Assembly (NCBI RefSeq): GCF_000010305.1
Contig: NC_012489.1
Coordinates: 4,223,646-4,287,645, forward strand
DNA from: Gemmatimonas aurantiaca T-27
Lineage (GTDB): Bacteria; Gemmatimonadota; Gemmatimonadetes; Gemmatimonadales; Gemmatimonadaceae
Length of the DNA: 64,000 bases
Direction of reading: 5' to 3'
A program made the position numbers and the translations under genes. This document shows, one piece after another, positions 63,580 to 64,000 of the stretch. A model generated the notes under the pieces. That model worked only from the letters and a program-made list of their open reading frames with translations, searched no databases and was not told the DNA's origin. The stretch's first letter is position 1. Each line of letters begins with the position of its first letter.

Positions 63580-64000
63580 AGTGTTTCCGGGCCGACAGAT
63601 GCTGCACGAACACCGTGAGCGGACCGGCTTCATCGTCGCACATGTTCACCGGCATCCACCCCTGCCGCTGCAACAGCGGTCCCGCCGTCGACGTGGCGCA
63701 GTAGACGTGCGCGTATCCCAAGCGTTCGGCATGACTCCTCAGCGCGGCGAGCAACTGCGTGCCGATGCCGGCCCCTCGTCGATGTGGCACCACATAGCCC
63801 GCCACGGCCCACGGCGTGAGATGCCGGTGACTCGCCACGGAGTCTGCCTTGAGTGCAGCAACACCCACCGGCTCACCATGCTCGAAGGCGATCACTCCAA
63901 GGGGCAATGCATCGGGGGATGTGCTGAAAGCCGCCACATCGGCCGCCGCATCACCAGGACCACCGTCGCCGTACCAGTCTGGCCACTCAGCAACGAACCA
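63578..64000 (-). CDS. GNAT-family N-acetyltransferase (5' truncated by window)
   Basis: The frame stays open to the window edge and reads WFVAEWPDWYGDGGPGDAAAD before the GTG at 63937, which matches a GNAT subgroup opening (xEWPxWYG), so the start is outside the window. LPLGVIAFEHGEPVGVAALKADSV, YVVPHRRGAGIGTQLLAALRSHAERLG (acetyl-CoA loop R-G-A-G-I-G) and ATSTAGPLLQRQGWMPV are typical. Substrate unknown. Confidence 0.9.
   Translation of the reverse strand, partial: WFVAEWPDWYGDGGPGDAAADVAAFSTSPDALPLGVIAFEHGEPVGVAALKADSVASHRHLTPWAVAGYVVPHRRGAGIGTQLLAALRSHAERLGYAHVYCATSTAGPLLQRQGWMPVNMCDDEAGPLTVFVQHLSARKH

Noticed and set aside
1-64000. tRNA, rRNA, CRISPR array, prophage or plasmid origin
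   Set aside because: Looked for and not seen; apart from the single IS, the window reads as ordinary chromosome.

Overview
The window is 64 kb of GC-rich, gene-dense bacterial chromosome. It carries no rRNA, tRNA or CRISPR that I can see. The gene content fits an environmental Gram-negative-type bacterium: lipoboxes, RND and TolC export parts, DUF481 and other beta-barrel candidates, a PEP-CTERM protein and many secreted hydrolases. The mixture of large sortilin/BNR-repeat secreted proteins, tandem DUF5117/DUF4953-type zinc proteases, exported HpcH-like proteins and a UvrA of the CPRTGE variety is what I would expect from Gemmatimonadota (Gemmatimonas-like). That assignment is an inference from gene families; no marker gene was compared.

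Layout. 1-6.5 kb, plus strand: a 5'-truncated SDR, tsaC/sua5, fabI of the long plant/chlamydial type, a PAS hybrid sensor kinase, an SRPBCC membrane protein and an MFS transporter. 6.6-9.9 kb, minus: a 1095-aa secreted sortilin-like BNR protein. 10.1-13 kb, plus: an SPFH membrane protein, a ribbon-helix-helix regulator and a secreted alpha/beta hydrolase, with a perfect 14-bp palindrome in the promoter. 13-16 kb, minus: an unusual fusion of a TAP-type peptidase-like alpha/beta hydrolase with a degenerate metallo-beta-lactamase domain. 16-18.5 kb: a LytS/LytTR two-component pair, followed by a long imperfect palindrome. 18.9-25.1 kb: two paralogous metzincin-like lipoprotein proteases flanking a PEP-CTERM protein on the other strand. 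25.3-29.7 kb: an RND permease and its adaptor. 29.8-31.7 kb: a Ser/Thr kinase with an unfamiliar C-terminal membrane module. 31.8-34.4 kb: a pirin behind an operator-like inverted repeat, then two tandem DUF481 proteins. 34.4-38.7 kb: DUF808, hemolysin III, a serine hydrolase and a VanZ-like protein.

38.7-40.1 kb holds an IS3-family element inserted between the two arms of a pre-existing palindromic repeat. 40.1-44.1 kb, minus: a RibD/DHFR-like reductase, an ECF sigma / zf-HC2 anti-sigma / DUF4097 operon with a small secreted unknown, and a DUF6174 lipoprotein. 44.2-48.1 kb: uvrA overlapping a nucleotidyltransferase gene. 48.1-53.6 kb: a translationally coupled adaptor / MacB-like permease / TolC / MFS export operon without its own ATPase. 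53.8-59.3 kb: two DinB proteins, an esterase-like hydrolase divergent from a class C beta-lactamase-like protein, another alpha/beta hydrolase and a small GNAT. 59.3-64 kb: a TPR protein, a siderophore-interacting reductase and trmL in one operon, a secreted unknown, an exported degenerate HpcH/HpaI-like protein and a GNAT truncated by the window edge.

The general theme is envelope biology: secreted proteolysis and hydrolysis, efflux, and several signalling circuits (hybrid kinase, LytTR, Ser/Thr kinase, ECF sigma). Translational coupling by 4-nt ATGA/GTGA overlaps is frequent. The least ordinary items are the hydrolase/pseudo-MBL fusion, the SPFH-RHH module with its palindrome, the kinase with a new C-terminal module, the two long palindromes (one split by an IS) and the exported pseudo-aldolase.
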